The translations under genes were made by a program, and so were the position numbers. Below, one piece after another: positions 18,158 through 25,809 of a stretch of 64,000 nt of DNA (position 1 is its first letter; every line of letters starts with the position of its first letter). Origin of the DNA: Motilimonas eburnea (GTDB lineage Bacteria > Pseudomonadota > Gammaproteobacteria > Enterobacterales > CBDFNC01). The stretch covers positions 26,443 through 90,442 of the forward strand of contig NZ_JAIMJB010000019.1 in NCBI RefSeq assembly GCF_021295345.1. The letters are read 5' to 3'. The notes beneath the pieces are model-generated. The model was not told where the DNA came from. It saw nothing but the letters and a program-made list of their open reading frames with translations, and ran no database searches.

Positions 18158-18229
18158 GCTTCGTAAGATAGGGTAATAAGTTAAACTCAATATGCTGTCG
18201 CATCTTAACGTGAAAGGACAAAAACTGTT

Positions 18230-19216
18230 ATGGATTCAGTCACGCAAATCGCCCTTGGTGCCTCGGTTGCCGCGGCGATTGGTTACAAACCTTTTGGTAA
18301 AAAAGCATTAATTGCTGGCGCCCTGTTAGGCACCTTACCAGATATGGATGTAGTGATTAACTATGGTGACGATATCGCCAACTACACCAGCCATCGCGGT
18401 TTTAGTCACTCATTATTTGTACTGTCTGCCTTAGCTGGCATCCTGTTTCTATTGGCGAGGCAATATTGGCAAAGTGTGCGCGCGCATCCCGTCGCGGGAT
18501 TTATGCTGATTTGGCTTGCGTTGATCACTCACCCCCTACTGGATTCTTTTACCACCTATGGCACCCAAATTTGGTGGCCAATGACCACCCCGCCGGTTTC
18601 CTGGTCCAGTGTGTTTATCATCGATCCTCTATACACCTTACCCTTGCTCATTGCAGGGCTCGGGTTAGCCATTTCCAAGCACCCCACGCGCTGGCAGAAA
18701 ATCAATACTTGGGCGCTAGCCCTAAGTTGTGGCTACCTTGGCGCCAGTCAATTCGCTAAATGGCAAGTACAGCAGCAGGTCTATGAACAAAGACCTAACG
18801 CACACACCCTTTTTGTTGCGCCTACTCCCTTTAACATTTTGGCATGGCGAGTACTCAGTTATGAGGGCGAACAATACAGCGAAGGCTTTACTTATGTTTT
18901 TAATCGCCAACCGATTCAATGGCAACACTACAGCACGGGCCGCGATCAGCTAGCGAACTTTACCTCCCCCCACCTAAGCCGGTTAGAGTGGTTTAGCGGC
19001 GGTTTACTCCAGTTCAATCAGGTTGATGATCAGCTTCACGCCACGGATCTCCGTTTAGGCATGGGCGGCTACTACCCGTTTAGCTTTGCCATTGCTCAAG
19101 CCAGCAGCGTACAGGCAACCACAGCTTGGCAAACCATGGTCCCTATTCAATTGCCTCAGCCTAAAGCCGACTTTTCACAGTTAATGGAGCGCTATCGCAA
19201 TATCGCACATAATTAG
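18230..19216 (+). CDS. Membrane-bound metal-dependent hydrolase, YdjM/DUF457 type
   Basis: A 328-residue inner-membrane protein. The opening MDSVTQIALGASV, the motif GTLPDMDVV and the HRGFSHS motif are the metal-binding hallmarks of the LexA-regulated YdjM / DUF457 hydrolase family. Four or five membrane helices lie in the first 180 residues, and a C-terminal soluble part of about 140 residues is probably outside. The true substrate of this family is not known. Its stop codon TAG is supplied by the end of a MITE-like element at 19214-19479, so the original C-terminus may have been changed by that insertion. Confidence 0.85.
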   Translation: MDSVTQIALGASVAAAIGYKPFGKKALIAGALLGTLPDMDVVINYGDDIANYTSHRGFSHSLFVLSALAGILFLLARQYWQSVRAHPVAGFMLIWLALITHPLLDSFTTYGTQIWWPMTTPPVSWSSVFIIDPLYTLPLLIAGLGLAISKHPTRWQKINTWALALSCGYLGASQFAKWQVQQQVYEQRPNAHTLFVAPTPFNILAWRVLSYEGEQYSEGFTYVFNRQPIQWQHYSTGRDQLANFTSPHLSRLEWFSGGLLQFNQVDDQLHATDLRLGMGGYYPFSFAIAQASSVQATTAWQTMVPIQLPQPKADFSQLMERYRNIAHN

Positions 19217-19480
19217 GGCCTGTTGACCTATTGGGCTTGTTTTTGCAGCGATTTGTTGGGTATTTATACAAGGCAGAGACTTTGCAGCATAGCCATCTAT
19301 GCAAAAAGGCGCTAACACAGTAGAAATGACCAACAAACGCTGTCCTTTGGATTCGGCTAAAAGCGTTTTGTGCGTCGTTGAGCAGTATTTACTTAGAATG
19401 CTAAGTTACACACTACTCGCCTTGCCCAAAACGCTTTTATCTCGAACAAAAATTAACCACGAAAGGTCAACAGGCCCTAA
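19213..19480. mobile_element. MITE-like element with 17-bp perfect terminal inverted repeats
   Basis: TTAGGGCCTGTTGACCT (19213-19229) is repeated as its exact reverse complement at 19464-19480, bracketing about 234 bases with no convincing gene. The bases just outside GGGCC on both sides are TA, the target duplication of IS630/Tc1/mariner-type transposases. An internal AAAACGC-rich segment and the block AAGCGTTTT/AAAACGCTT add inner symmetry. The stop codons of both flanking convergent genes lie inside the terminal repeats. No transposase is encoded, so it would need one in trans. Confidence 0.75.
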
Positions 19481-20229
19481 TGGGAATGGAGTGCAATGGC
19501 TTGTTGACGGTAGTGTTCAATCACGCCTTGTTGCTTCATCTCCCGTAACGTTTGCGCCACTTTCTCTGCAAGCTGCTGGTGTTTACGGTGTAGAAATAAA
19601 TAGCTGGGTTTGGTCGCTAGCGTCGCCACCGGTTTAATGGAGTCTACATCGTAAAGTGCGGGATCCAGTTTAGCTAACGCATCTTCAACCGAGAGATCTA
19701 ACTCTAAAAACACATCGGTTCGTTTGAGGATCAGTCGCTTCACCCCTTGTTCCGTGGTGGTGACCTTAGAGACCAGCTCAGCGGGCATTCTTGGCGGGAT
19801 CTCCATTGCAAACAGCTTAGAACCGTTACGGTATTCAACGCGATAGGCCAAGCTGTTAAAGCTGTCCCAACCTTCAAGTGTTAGCCCGGCAAGGTGACTG
19901 TAAGCCACACTATTCATGGAAAAGTGTGGCTCCTGCACGCGGATCAAATCCGCTCGACCTTCGCCATAGCTGGCAATTCGGTTGATTTCACCGTCCAATT
20001 TCCCTTGCATGAATATCCTCGCTACCCTCGCAGCGGGAAAACCTAAGTATTCAAATTCATAACCATGGCGCTTGAATGCCTCACGATAAATCAACTCAGC
20101 CCAGAGACCGTAAACGGACAGCTTTAAATTATCCGATCCCCCCACCACAATCCGCGGAGTGGCCAACACCCGAGCACTCAGAAAACTAAAACACAACAAG
20201 CATATCATCGCGGCGTAGCTCAGTTTCAC
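19477..20229 (-). CDS. Periplasmic solute-binding protein, family 3 type
   Basis: A 250-residue protein with a signal peptide (about residues 1-23, ending SARVLAT) and the fold of family 3 solute-binding proteins; the ligand is probably a small polar molecule. It starts with GTG after AGGGAGG. No transporter partner is nearby. Its stop codon is the TAG at the tip of the MITE-like element, so the last residues may not be ancestral. It shows little obvious similarity to the other lone binding protein at 8913. Confidence 0.8.
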   Translation of the reverse strand: MKLSYAAMICLLCFSFLSARVLATPRIVVGGSDNLKLSVYGLWAELIYREAFKRHGYEFEYLGFPAARVARIFMQGKLDGEINRIASYGEGRADLIRVQEPHFSMNSVAYSHLAGLTLEGWDSFNSLAYRVEYRNGSKLFAMEIPPRMPAELVSKVTTTEQGVKRLILKRTDVFLELDLSVEDALAKLDPALYDVDSIKPVATLATKPSYLFLHRKHQQLAEKVAQTLREMKQQGVIEHYRQQAIALHSH

Positions 20230-20278
20230 TTTCCCTCCCTAGACTGGTTAGCCAATAAGAAATAGAGCTATTTCATAG

Positions 20279-20758
20279 CTAACTATAGGCAGAAAGAGGC
20301 AGCTCGGTGGTGTACTTTAGTTGCTCCATGGCAAAGCTTGAGGTGACCTCCGTTAACCCAGTGACACGGCTAACGAGCTTTTTATAAAAGGCATCAAAGC
20401 TGCGCATATCTTGCACCACCACCTTTAACATATAGTCATATTCACCGGCCATGCGATAACACTCCATCACCTCTTCTAAATCCTTTATTTGTAATAGGAA
20501 ATCATTAAACCATTGACGACTGTGCTGCTGTGTTTTCAATTGCACCATGGCAATTAAGTCTAACTTTAAGTGTGCCGCATCAAGCAAGGCAACTTGACGC
20601 CTAATCACCCCCATCTGTTGCATCCGATTAATACGTTTCCAGCAAGGCGTGGTGGTTAAATTCACTTGCTCGGCAATCTCGGTCAACGCAACGCTGGCGT
20701 CACGCTGCAACAGGCTCAAAATTTTAACATCTGTCTTATCTAGCAAATTCGCCCCCAT
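20279..20758 (-). CDS. Lrp/AsnC-family regulator, DecR-like by context
   Basis: A 159-residue protein with an N-terminal AsnC-type HTH (LLDKTDVKILSLLQRDASVALTEIA, then TTTPCWKRINRM) and a C-terminal RAM ligand-binding domain (about 65-150). I chose the ATG at 20758, where homologues begin, over a frame start at 20914 that would overlap the divergent gene; the ribosome binding site is weak. It lies 41 bases from a divergent PLP enzyme resembling cysteine desulfhydrase. In E. coli the Lrp-type DecR activates cysteine desulfidase genes, so a cysteine-response role is a fair inference. Confidence 0.9.
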   Translation of the reverse strand: MGANLLDKTDVKILSLLQRDASVALTEIAEQVNLTTTPCWKRINRMQQMGVIRRQVALLDAAHLKLDLIAMVQLKTQQHSRQWFNDFLLQIKDLEEVMECYRMAGEYDYMLKVVVQDMRSFDAFYKKLVSRVTGLTEVTSSFAMEQLKYTTELPLSAYS

Positions 20759-20799
20759 AACAAATATAAAATAGAAATATTTTCTTATTATGGTCAATA

Positions 20800-21921
20800 A
20801 TGAAGAATGTTGAGCAACTTTTTCTCCATTTTGCCCCCTATACTGAAGCCACTTTCCCTGATAGTGAGAGACAGATGGCATTATTAACTTGGCGAAACCA
20901 AGCCATACAAGCAATTACAGCAGATTTACAACGCTCGGCCGAAACGCATTTAATCAAACTCAACCTCCCGGCGCTGACAGGTATTGATATCTATTTAAAA
21001 GATGAAAGTACCCATCCCACAGGGAGCTTAAAGCATCGCCTTGCTCGGTCACTGTTTTTATATGCCTTATGTAATGGCTGGCTTAAACCAAACACCCCCA
21101 TCATTGAGGCTTCTTCGGGCAGCACAGCGGTATCAGAAGCTTATTTTGCACAGCTCATTGGGTTGCCATTTATTGCCGTCATGGCGAAATCGACCGCTGC
21201 CAAGAAAATTGCCGAGATTGAGTTTTATGGCGGTCAAGCCCATTTGGTTGACTCAACTGACCAAATTTATGCCACCGCTCAAGCGTTAGCTCAGCAATTA
21301 AATGGCCACTACATGGATCAATTTACTTATGCTGAGCGCGCCACAGACTGGCGAGGTAATAACAACATAGCCGAGGCCATTTTCCAGCAAATGCGAGCAG
21401 AGCCTCATCCAGTTCCTCGTCATATCGTGATGTCAGCGGGGACAGGAGGCACCAGCGCCACCTTAGGTCGTTATATCCGTTACCGCCAAGTCGACACCCA
21501 ACTGACCGTGGTTGACCCCGAAAACTCGGTTTTTTTTCGCCACTTTCAAACAGGCGAGCGCGATTTAAAAAGCAGTAAAGCCAGCAGAATTGAAGGGATA
21601 GGTCGACCAAGAGTGGAACCTTCGTTTATCCCAAGCGTGATAGATCGTATGCGCTCGGTACCGGATGCCGCCAGTATTGCCACTATGTTGTGGTTAGCAA
21701 ACAAGCTGAACCGCAAGGTCGGCCCTAGCACGGGAACCAATGTTTATGGCGTGCTTAAGCTTGCTCGGAAAATGCGAAAGAAACAGCAAAAAGGCGCCAT
21801 TGTCAGCTTGATTTGTGACTCTGGCGACCGATACCTAGATACCTGTTACCAACCCCATTGGGTCGCTCAACAGATAGGGAGCATTAGCCAGTATCAGGAC
21901 TGGCTGACTCAATTTGAATAA
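20800..21921 (+). CDS. PLP-dependent cysteine synthase/L-cysteine desulfhydrase-like enzyme
   Basis: A 373-residue fold-type II PLP enzyme. The PLP lysine is in [11 protein letters not shown] (about residue 77), the SSGSTA loop binds substrate, and MSAGTGGTS binds phosphate. The overall form with an N-terminal extension and the [10 protein letters not shown] motif resembles the Cds1-type cysteine desulfhydrases, which release H2S from cysteine, more than CysK/CysM. The adjacent divergent Lrp-type gene fits control by cysteine. Whether it makes or breaks cysteine cannot be settled from sequence. The start ATG overlaps the promoter of the regulator. Confidence 0.8.
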   Translation: MKNVEQLFLHFAPYTEATFPDSERQMALLTWRNQAIQAITADLQRSAETHLIKLNLPALTGIDIYLKDESTHPTGSLKHRLARSLFLYALCNGWLKPNTPIIEASSGSTAVSEAYFAQLIGLPFIAVMAKSTAAKKIAEIEFYGGQAHLVDSTDQIYATAQALAQQLNGHYMDQFTYAERATDWRGNNNIAEAIFQQMRAEPHPVPRHIVMSAGTGGTSATLGRYIRYRQVDTQLTVVDPENSVFFRHFQTGERDLKSSKASRIEGIGRPRVEPSFIPSVIDRMRSVPDAASIATMLWLANKLNRKVGPSTGTNVYGVLKLARKMRKKQQKGAIVSLICDSGDRYLDTCYQPHWVAQQIGSISQYQDWLTQFE

Positions 21922-21990
21922 GCAGGCATCGTGAAGACACAAAGAAGGCAGGAGCGCAACTCGAAGCACTGCGGTCTAAAAGGCTGACAG

Positions 21991-22593
21991 CTATTGCTGA
22001 TAAATGGCCTTGTAATTGTCCGTGAGTAGCCCTAAAAATAGGTTTTCTAATACCTGACGCTTCGCCTCTTGCGATAACGAGTCCGACAACGGGGAAAGGC
22101 GATTAGCTTGGATATGCGCCAAACCTTGGATCATAGACCATGCCGACAGTGATAAAATGGGTTCGTACTTAGGGACAAAAACACCTTTTGTGATGCCTTC
22201 CTTGATGGTCTCTTGTAATAAGGCAAAATTGGCATGGGCGATATCAGCAAAGTTTTGATCGAGCCATTTATCCTTGTCTTCATAACTAAACATATAGTTA
22301 AACAAACCTGGATGAGACTGTGCAAAATCAAGGTACATCATTCCCATGTCAATCAATCGCTCTGCCGGCGCGAGTTTATGATCGGCGCTGGAAATAAACC
22401 TGGCCAGCAGCCGATTGGCTTGCTTGGCGAGCTCAAAGTTAAGCCCAGCATCATCAACAAACAGGGAAACGAGACGGTCTATATCATGCGGCGTCTGCTC
22501 GGCCACGGCTGCCACATCGGTTAGTTTTAGTTTGCCTGAATCCAAAGCAGCAATCACGTCTGCAATGACTTTTCCTTTTTCAACTTCACTCAC
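21991..22593 (-). CDS. TetR-like protein with diverged DNA-binding region
   Basis: A 200-residue helical protein. From about residue 75 onward it resembles the WHG-type TetR ligand-binding domain (ERLIDMGMMYLDFAQSHPGLFNYMF). The first 55 residues align only loosely with a TetR helix-turn-helix (LTDVAAVAEQTPHDIDRLVSLFVDDAGL), and the usual aromatic residues of the recognition helix are absent, so DNA binding may be altered or lost. It has a GTG start after a very strong site (AAGGAGGATAACTT). It is downstream of the luxP-like gene, same strand, 99 bases apart, so it may be co-transcribed. Confidence 0.7.
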   Translation of the reverse strand: MSEVEKGKVIADVIAALDSGKLKLTDVAAVAEQTPHDIDRLVSLFVDDAGLNFELAKQANRLLARFISSADHKLAPAERLIDMGMMYLDFAQSHPGLFNYMFSYEDKDKWLDQNFADIAHANFALLQETIKEGITKGVFVPKYEPILSLSAWSMIQGLAHIQANRLSPLSDSLSQEAKRQVLENLFLGLLTDNYKAIYQQ

Positions 22594-22692
22594 AAGTTAT
22601 CCTCCTTGATAACAACCAACTTAATGCAAGATTATAATTTACAGCAGAAAAAGTATCCCATTTAATGCCCTGTGGCGAAACAACAAAGGTGC

Positions 22693-23805
22693 TTATTCTG
22701 TGCGGGAAGAATAACGAAATGCACGCTTTTTATACTGCTCTAATGTTGCTGGGTGGATCCGCTTATCGACCAGTTTAAAATCGCCAGAGTAGACCTGAGG
22801 GATAAGCGCATCCTGCCCCTGTAATGACAATTTCATTGCTTCAGCCATGGCGACGCCGTTATCGTCATTCATTCGCATCACGGTCACATCAAGCTCCCCT
22901 GCTAAAATGGCTTCCAGCTCTTTATCTCCTCCGCCCCAACCATTCACCGCAATCGGTCGCGTTAGTTTTTCAGTGCGGCCAATGGCCGTTGTAATACCAA
23001 ACGCCACATCCGTTGAACAGGCATAGATAAAGTCCAAGGGTTGGTCATTTTCTTGTGTTAACATCTGTTGCACCGCCAGCGCCGCACCATGCCTCGAACC
23101 ATCAGTGTAAACCGAATCAACTAAGGTTGACCCGGAAGCGTGTTGCATATGAATAAAGCTATCGCCGCGCATTTCACTCACATACCCGGGACTACGGAAA
23201 ACTAAGCCATAGTGCGCACGAGGAAAATGTTCACGAAAATATTGATGCAGCATTTTCGTTCCCGTCACATGATCAAACCCGACATACATAAAGGGCGGAT
23301 TATCTTGCCAAGCACGATAAGGGGTGGTGATGTTTTGCAGGATAAGCTTCATTTTTTTCTGTTCGAGAATATGCCCGATCAAGCTAGCATGTTCGCTGAC
23401 ATCTAAGGTGAAGATTAAATAATCCGGCTGGTAACGCTCGGCTTTTTCTATTAAGCGCTGCTGCTGTTCTAATGCAACAGAAGGCCTGGTGTGGTGGTTA
23501 TATATTTGATACTGGATGTTAAGCTCATCCAGACGTCCCGTTAAAGAAGCAATACTGCGACGCCAGTAATCCGAAACTTGATGGCCAGGGTAAACCACAA
23601 AAATACGCAGTGGCGCTTGCTGTTTAACACTTAATGGTTGGCCGGGCCCTTGTACGAGTTTATCAAAATCGGCGGCTAACCGAGCTTGCTGAGGAAAGGC
23701 TTGCCAAAAGTCGTCTAGGGACCAGTATTCTGAGGATGAGTTATGTGAAGCCCAACATGGGTTTAGCATAACCAACCCAATTAAAATGGTCACCGCGAGC
23801 TTCAT
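22693..23805 (-). CDS. luxP: LuxP-like periplasmic autoinducer-2 binding protein
   Basis: A 370-residue periplasmic binding protein with a signal peptide (about 1-19, ending CWAS). The sequence follows Vibrio LuxP closely. The residues known to hold AI-2 in V. harveyi LuxP are present in equivalent places: Gln76, Ser78, Tyr80 and Trp81 in HQVSDYW, Asn158 in LQNITTP, Arg213 in EMRGD, Ser264-Thr265-Asp266 in ACSTDVA, Trp290 in NGWGGG and Arg311 in VMRMNDD. In Vibrio, LuxP sits on the LuxQ sensor kinase; no luxQ is adjacent here. Its neighbours are a chitin-deacetylase-like gene upstream and a TetR-like gene downstream, same strand. A partial second copy is at 1-381. Confidence 0.9.
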   Translation of the reverse strand: MKLAVTILIGLVMLNPCWASHNSSSEYWSLDDFWQAFPQQARLAADFDKLVQGPGQPLSVKQQAPLRIFVVYPGHQVSDYWRRSIASLTGRLDELNIQYQIYNHHTRPSVALEQQQRLIEKAERYQPDYLIFTLDVSEHASLIGHILEQKKMKLILQNITTPYRAWQDNPPFMYVGFDHVTGTKMLHQYFREHFPRAHYGLVFRSPGYVSEMRGDSFIHMQHASGSTLVDSVYTDGSRHGAALAVQQMLTQENDQPLDFIYACSTDVAFGITTAIGRTEKLTRPIAVNGWGGGDKELEAILAGELDVTVMRMNDDNGVAMAEAMKLSLQGQDALIPQVYSGDFKLVDKRIHPATLEQYKKRAFRYSSRTE

Positions 23806-23907
23806 GAAACAATGTCCTTATCTTTTTGATCTGACTCCAAACTATAGATTATAAATCATCTTATGCCGTATTACTTATCTCTCCTGCCCCCTTAGCGATA
23901 AAATCAC

Positions 23908-23946
23908 CCATTGAGCGGACCAGCAGACGCCAGAGCCGCTCAATGG
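23908..23946 (-). terminator. Hairpin after the deacetylase gene
   Basis: CCATTGAGCGG (23908-23918) pairs perfectly with CCGCTCAATGG (23936-23946). Read on the minus strand it begins 9 bases after the deacetylase stop and is followed by GTGATTTTATC. The T run is modest. It separates the deacetylase transcript from luxP. Confidence 0.65.
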
Positions 23947-23954
23947 TATGTCAC

Positions 23955-25475
23955 TTACTCTAAGGTAATCACCACCTGCCCCTGACGCGGCAGCAGATTA
24001 ACCACAAATTGCTGTTCATTAATTCGTGCGATGGTCGGCTGCTGTGCTGCGTCAGCCTGTTGATAGTGCGCCGCGATTTGATTCACCGCCTGGTCAGCAC
24101 TCACGACCACACTAAGCTGAGTATCATCCGCTAGGTATTTCTTGCACACAGGATCACTGAGATCAAAACTCAACACCAAACTTGCGTCGTATTGCGTTGT
24201 TGATTGCATTTGGCAACTGCGACGAGCCATGCCATAACGAATCACATCGCTCGCGCCTGCAACCCACAACTTACCCTCATCAACCAAAGATTTAACGTAA
24301 TCTAAATGACCTTGGTAACGCTGTAATGGGATTTGTTCCCATGAGGTATCCTCAACCCCATGGAAGGTACGCAGTGCCCAACCACCTTGCATCACAGCGT
24401 CATCGACATAGGCCCGTAAAATATCATCACTGCCTTCATACACAGACCAAATACCTGAATTGGTAAATAAGTCGTTCTTAATAAAGTAGGGATCAAAACT
24501 ATCGGCATCATTTACCCCACGAGCGAGGTAATAATTAACCGAGCGCATGCCAATAAAATCCGCGTCTGCCTTTAAGGCAGCAATGGACTCGGCGCTGGCT
24601 TGATCTTGTGGGAAGGCATAAAACTCAACGGCTGTCGGTACTTTTTCCATTAACATTTGTTGTGCTTGACGAATTTCAACCTCATCAGACCAAGCGGGAT
24701 CGACAGGGTTGGTGTGCATCCATGAATGGTTATAGATTTCATGTCCTGCGGCCGCAAACTGCTCTACCGCTTGCCAATGGTAATTAGCACAATTACCCGC
24801 AATCACCCCCACAGACCCTTGCAGGCCACGTGCTGACAACTCAGGAATGGCATGATGTATGATGCCATCGGTAATATAGGCACATAAGTCATCATGTTGA
24901 ATCGTGTAAGCGGCCGTTGCGTTATTCTGCCAATTGGCTACTTCGGCTGATAGGCTCGCGCCTTGCTCAGTCACAAATTGCCAGACTTTTGCCGGTGGCT
25001 GCTCGTTCTTGGTCCACCATTGAGCTTGATAAATGCTCTTACCTTGGATAATAAAACTGCCTGCAGCATAAGCGGTATCCGGTTGCCACTCCTGTAACTC
25101 AGGAACCGCAGCAACAAGCGCTCGAGCCACACTCTCACTACAGCCAGAAGCATTGCATAGCTCCACCACCAAACGATGCTCACCAGGCGTAAATTTAACT
25201 TCGCATGATCCGCTTTGCTTGCTGTTACCTTGCTCTTCAAGCTCTCCTGTACATAAGGCTTCACCATTACTGAGTAAGGTCCAACGCTGGGCATTTTCTC
25301 CCCACCACATGTTCCAACTCACGGTATAAGAGGTATAGACATTGGTGGTCGTGGGCAGCACATCAAGTTGAGCTGGACTGGGCGCTGCGTGGGCCACACT
25401 CATTAAGGTTGCCCCACAAACGGTTGCCCCACAAACGGTAGAGATAATGCGTGAAAGATAAGTTAATTTGGCCAT
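23955..25475 (-). CDS. Secreted chitin/polysaccharide deacetylase with ChiA-N-like and CBM5/12-like domains
   Basis: A 506-residue exported protein with a signal peptide (about 1-31, ending VAHA). Residues about 38-120 resemble the chitinase A N-terminal Fn3-like domain (VSWNMWWGENAQRWTLL). Residues 128-168 look like a CBM5/12 chitin-binding module (WQPDTAYAAGSFII, then YQAQWWT). Residues about 188-430 form a NodB-like deacetylase with the metal/base pair in HDD (194-196) and the HSWMH metal motif (250-254). Cys residues near the C-terminus suggest disulfides. It should remove acetyl groups from chitin or its oligomers outside the cell. It is the next gene after the GH18-LytTR regulator. A 15-base tandem duplication lies in the signal-peptide region. 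Confidence 0.82.
   Translation of the reverse strand: MAKLTYLSRIISTVCGATVCGATLMSVAHAAPSPAQLDVLPTTTNVYTSYTVSWNMWWGENAQRWTLLSNGEALCTGELEEQGNSKQSGSCEVKFTPGEHRLVVELCNASGCSESVARALVAAVPELQEWQPDTAYAAGSFIIQGKSIYQAQWWTKNEQPPAKVWQFVTEQGASLSAEVANWQNNATAAYTIQHDDLCAYITDGIIHHAIPELSARGLQGSVGVIAGNCANYHWQAVEQFAAAGHEIYNHSWMHTNPVDPAWSDEVEIRQAQQMLMEKVPTAVEFYAFPQDQASAESIAALKADADFIGMRSVNYYLARGVNDADSFDPYFIKNDLFTNSGIWSVYEGSDDILRAYVDDAVMQGGWALRTFHGVEDTSWEQIPLQRYQGHLDYVKSLVDEGKLWVAGASDVIRYGMARRSCQMQSTTQYDASLVLSFDLSDPVCKKYLADDTQLSVVVSADQAVNQIAAHYQQADAAQQPTIARINEQQFVVNLLPRQGQVVITLE
25408..25437. repeat. 15-bp perfect tandem duplication in the deacetylase signal-peptide region
   Basis: The unit GTTGCCCCACAAACG occurs twice back to back (25408-25422 and 25423-25437). 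It keeps the reading frame and doubles the residues TVCGA within the signal peptide (residues 13-22). Confidence 0.9.
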
Positions 25476-25809
25476 GTTTCCTCCTTGTAAATGGCGTTAG
25501 CTCATTCATCATGCCGCAAACGGGAGGATTAACCAGCTGGCTCCCTAGAAGGTTTCACCAACATCAAACCAAATTAAAATAAACCTTTAAAATTCATACC
25601 CTTAAACATATTTGTAAAGAGGGTATCAATGCACCAAATCCACCAAGCCGACTGAGATGCATTCACGCCGTCATCACCACCTCAGTTGGGCGCGTCAGTA
25701 GCAAACGAAAGTGGCGGGTTAAATTTCACCACAACGAACAGATAAACACAAAAACAAAATTAAAAACAACAACTTAACAAAAACCCGTGTTGCACTCACT
25801 TTCATCAAA
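25476..25809. promoter_or_regulatory. 334-bp gap between the GH18-LytTR gene and the deacetylase
   Basis: No gene is seen. The gap is long for a co-transcribed pair, so it probably carries the deacetylase promoter. Two inverted repeats are visible: ATACCCT (25596-25602) with AGGGTAT (25620-25626), and ACTGAG (25651-25656) with CTCAGT (25681-25686). Two TTCGTT-like boxes occur on the minus strand around 25700-25740, but their spacing does not clearly match a known LytTR double site. Confidence 0.5.
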
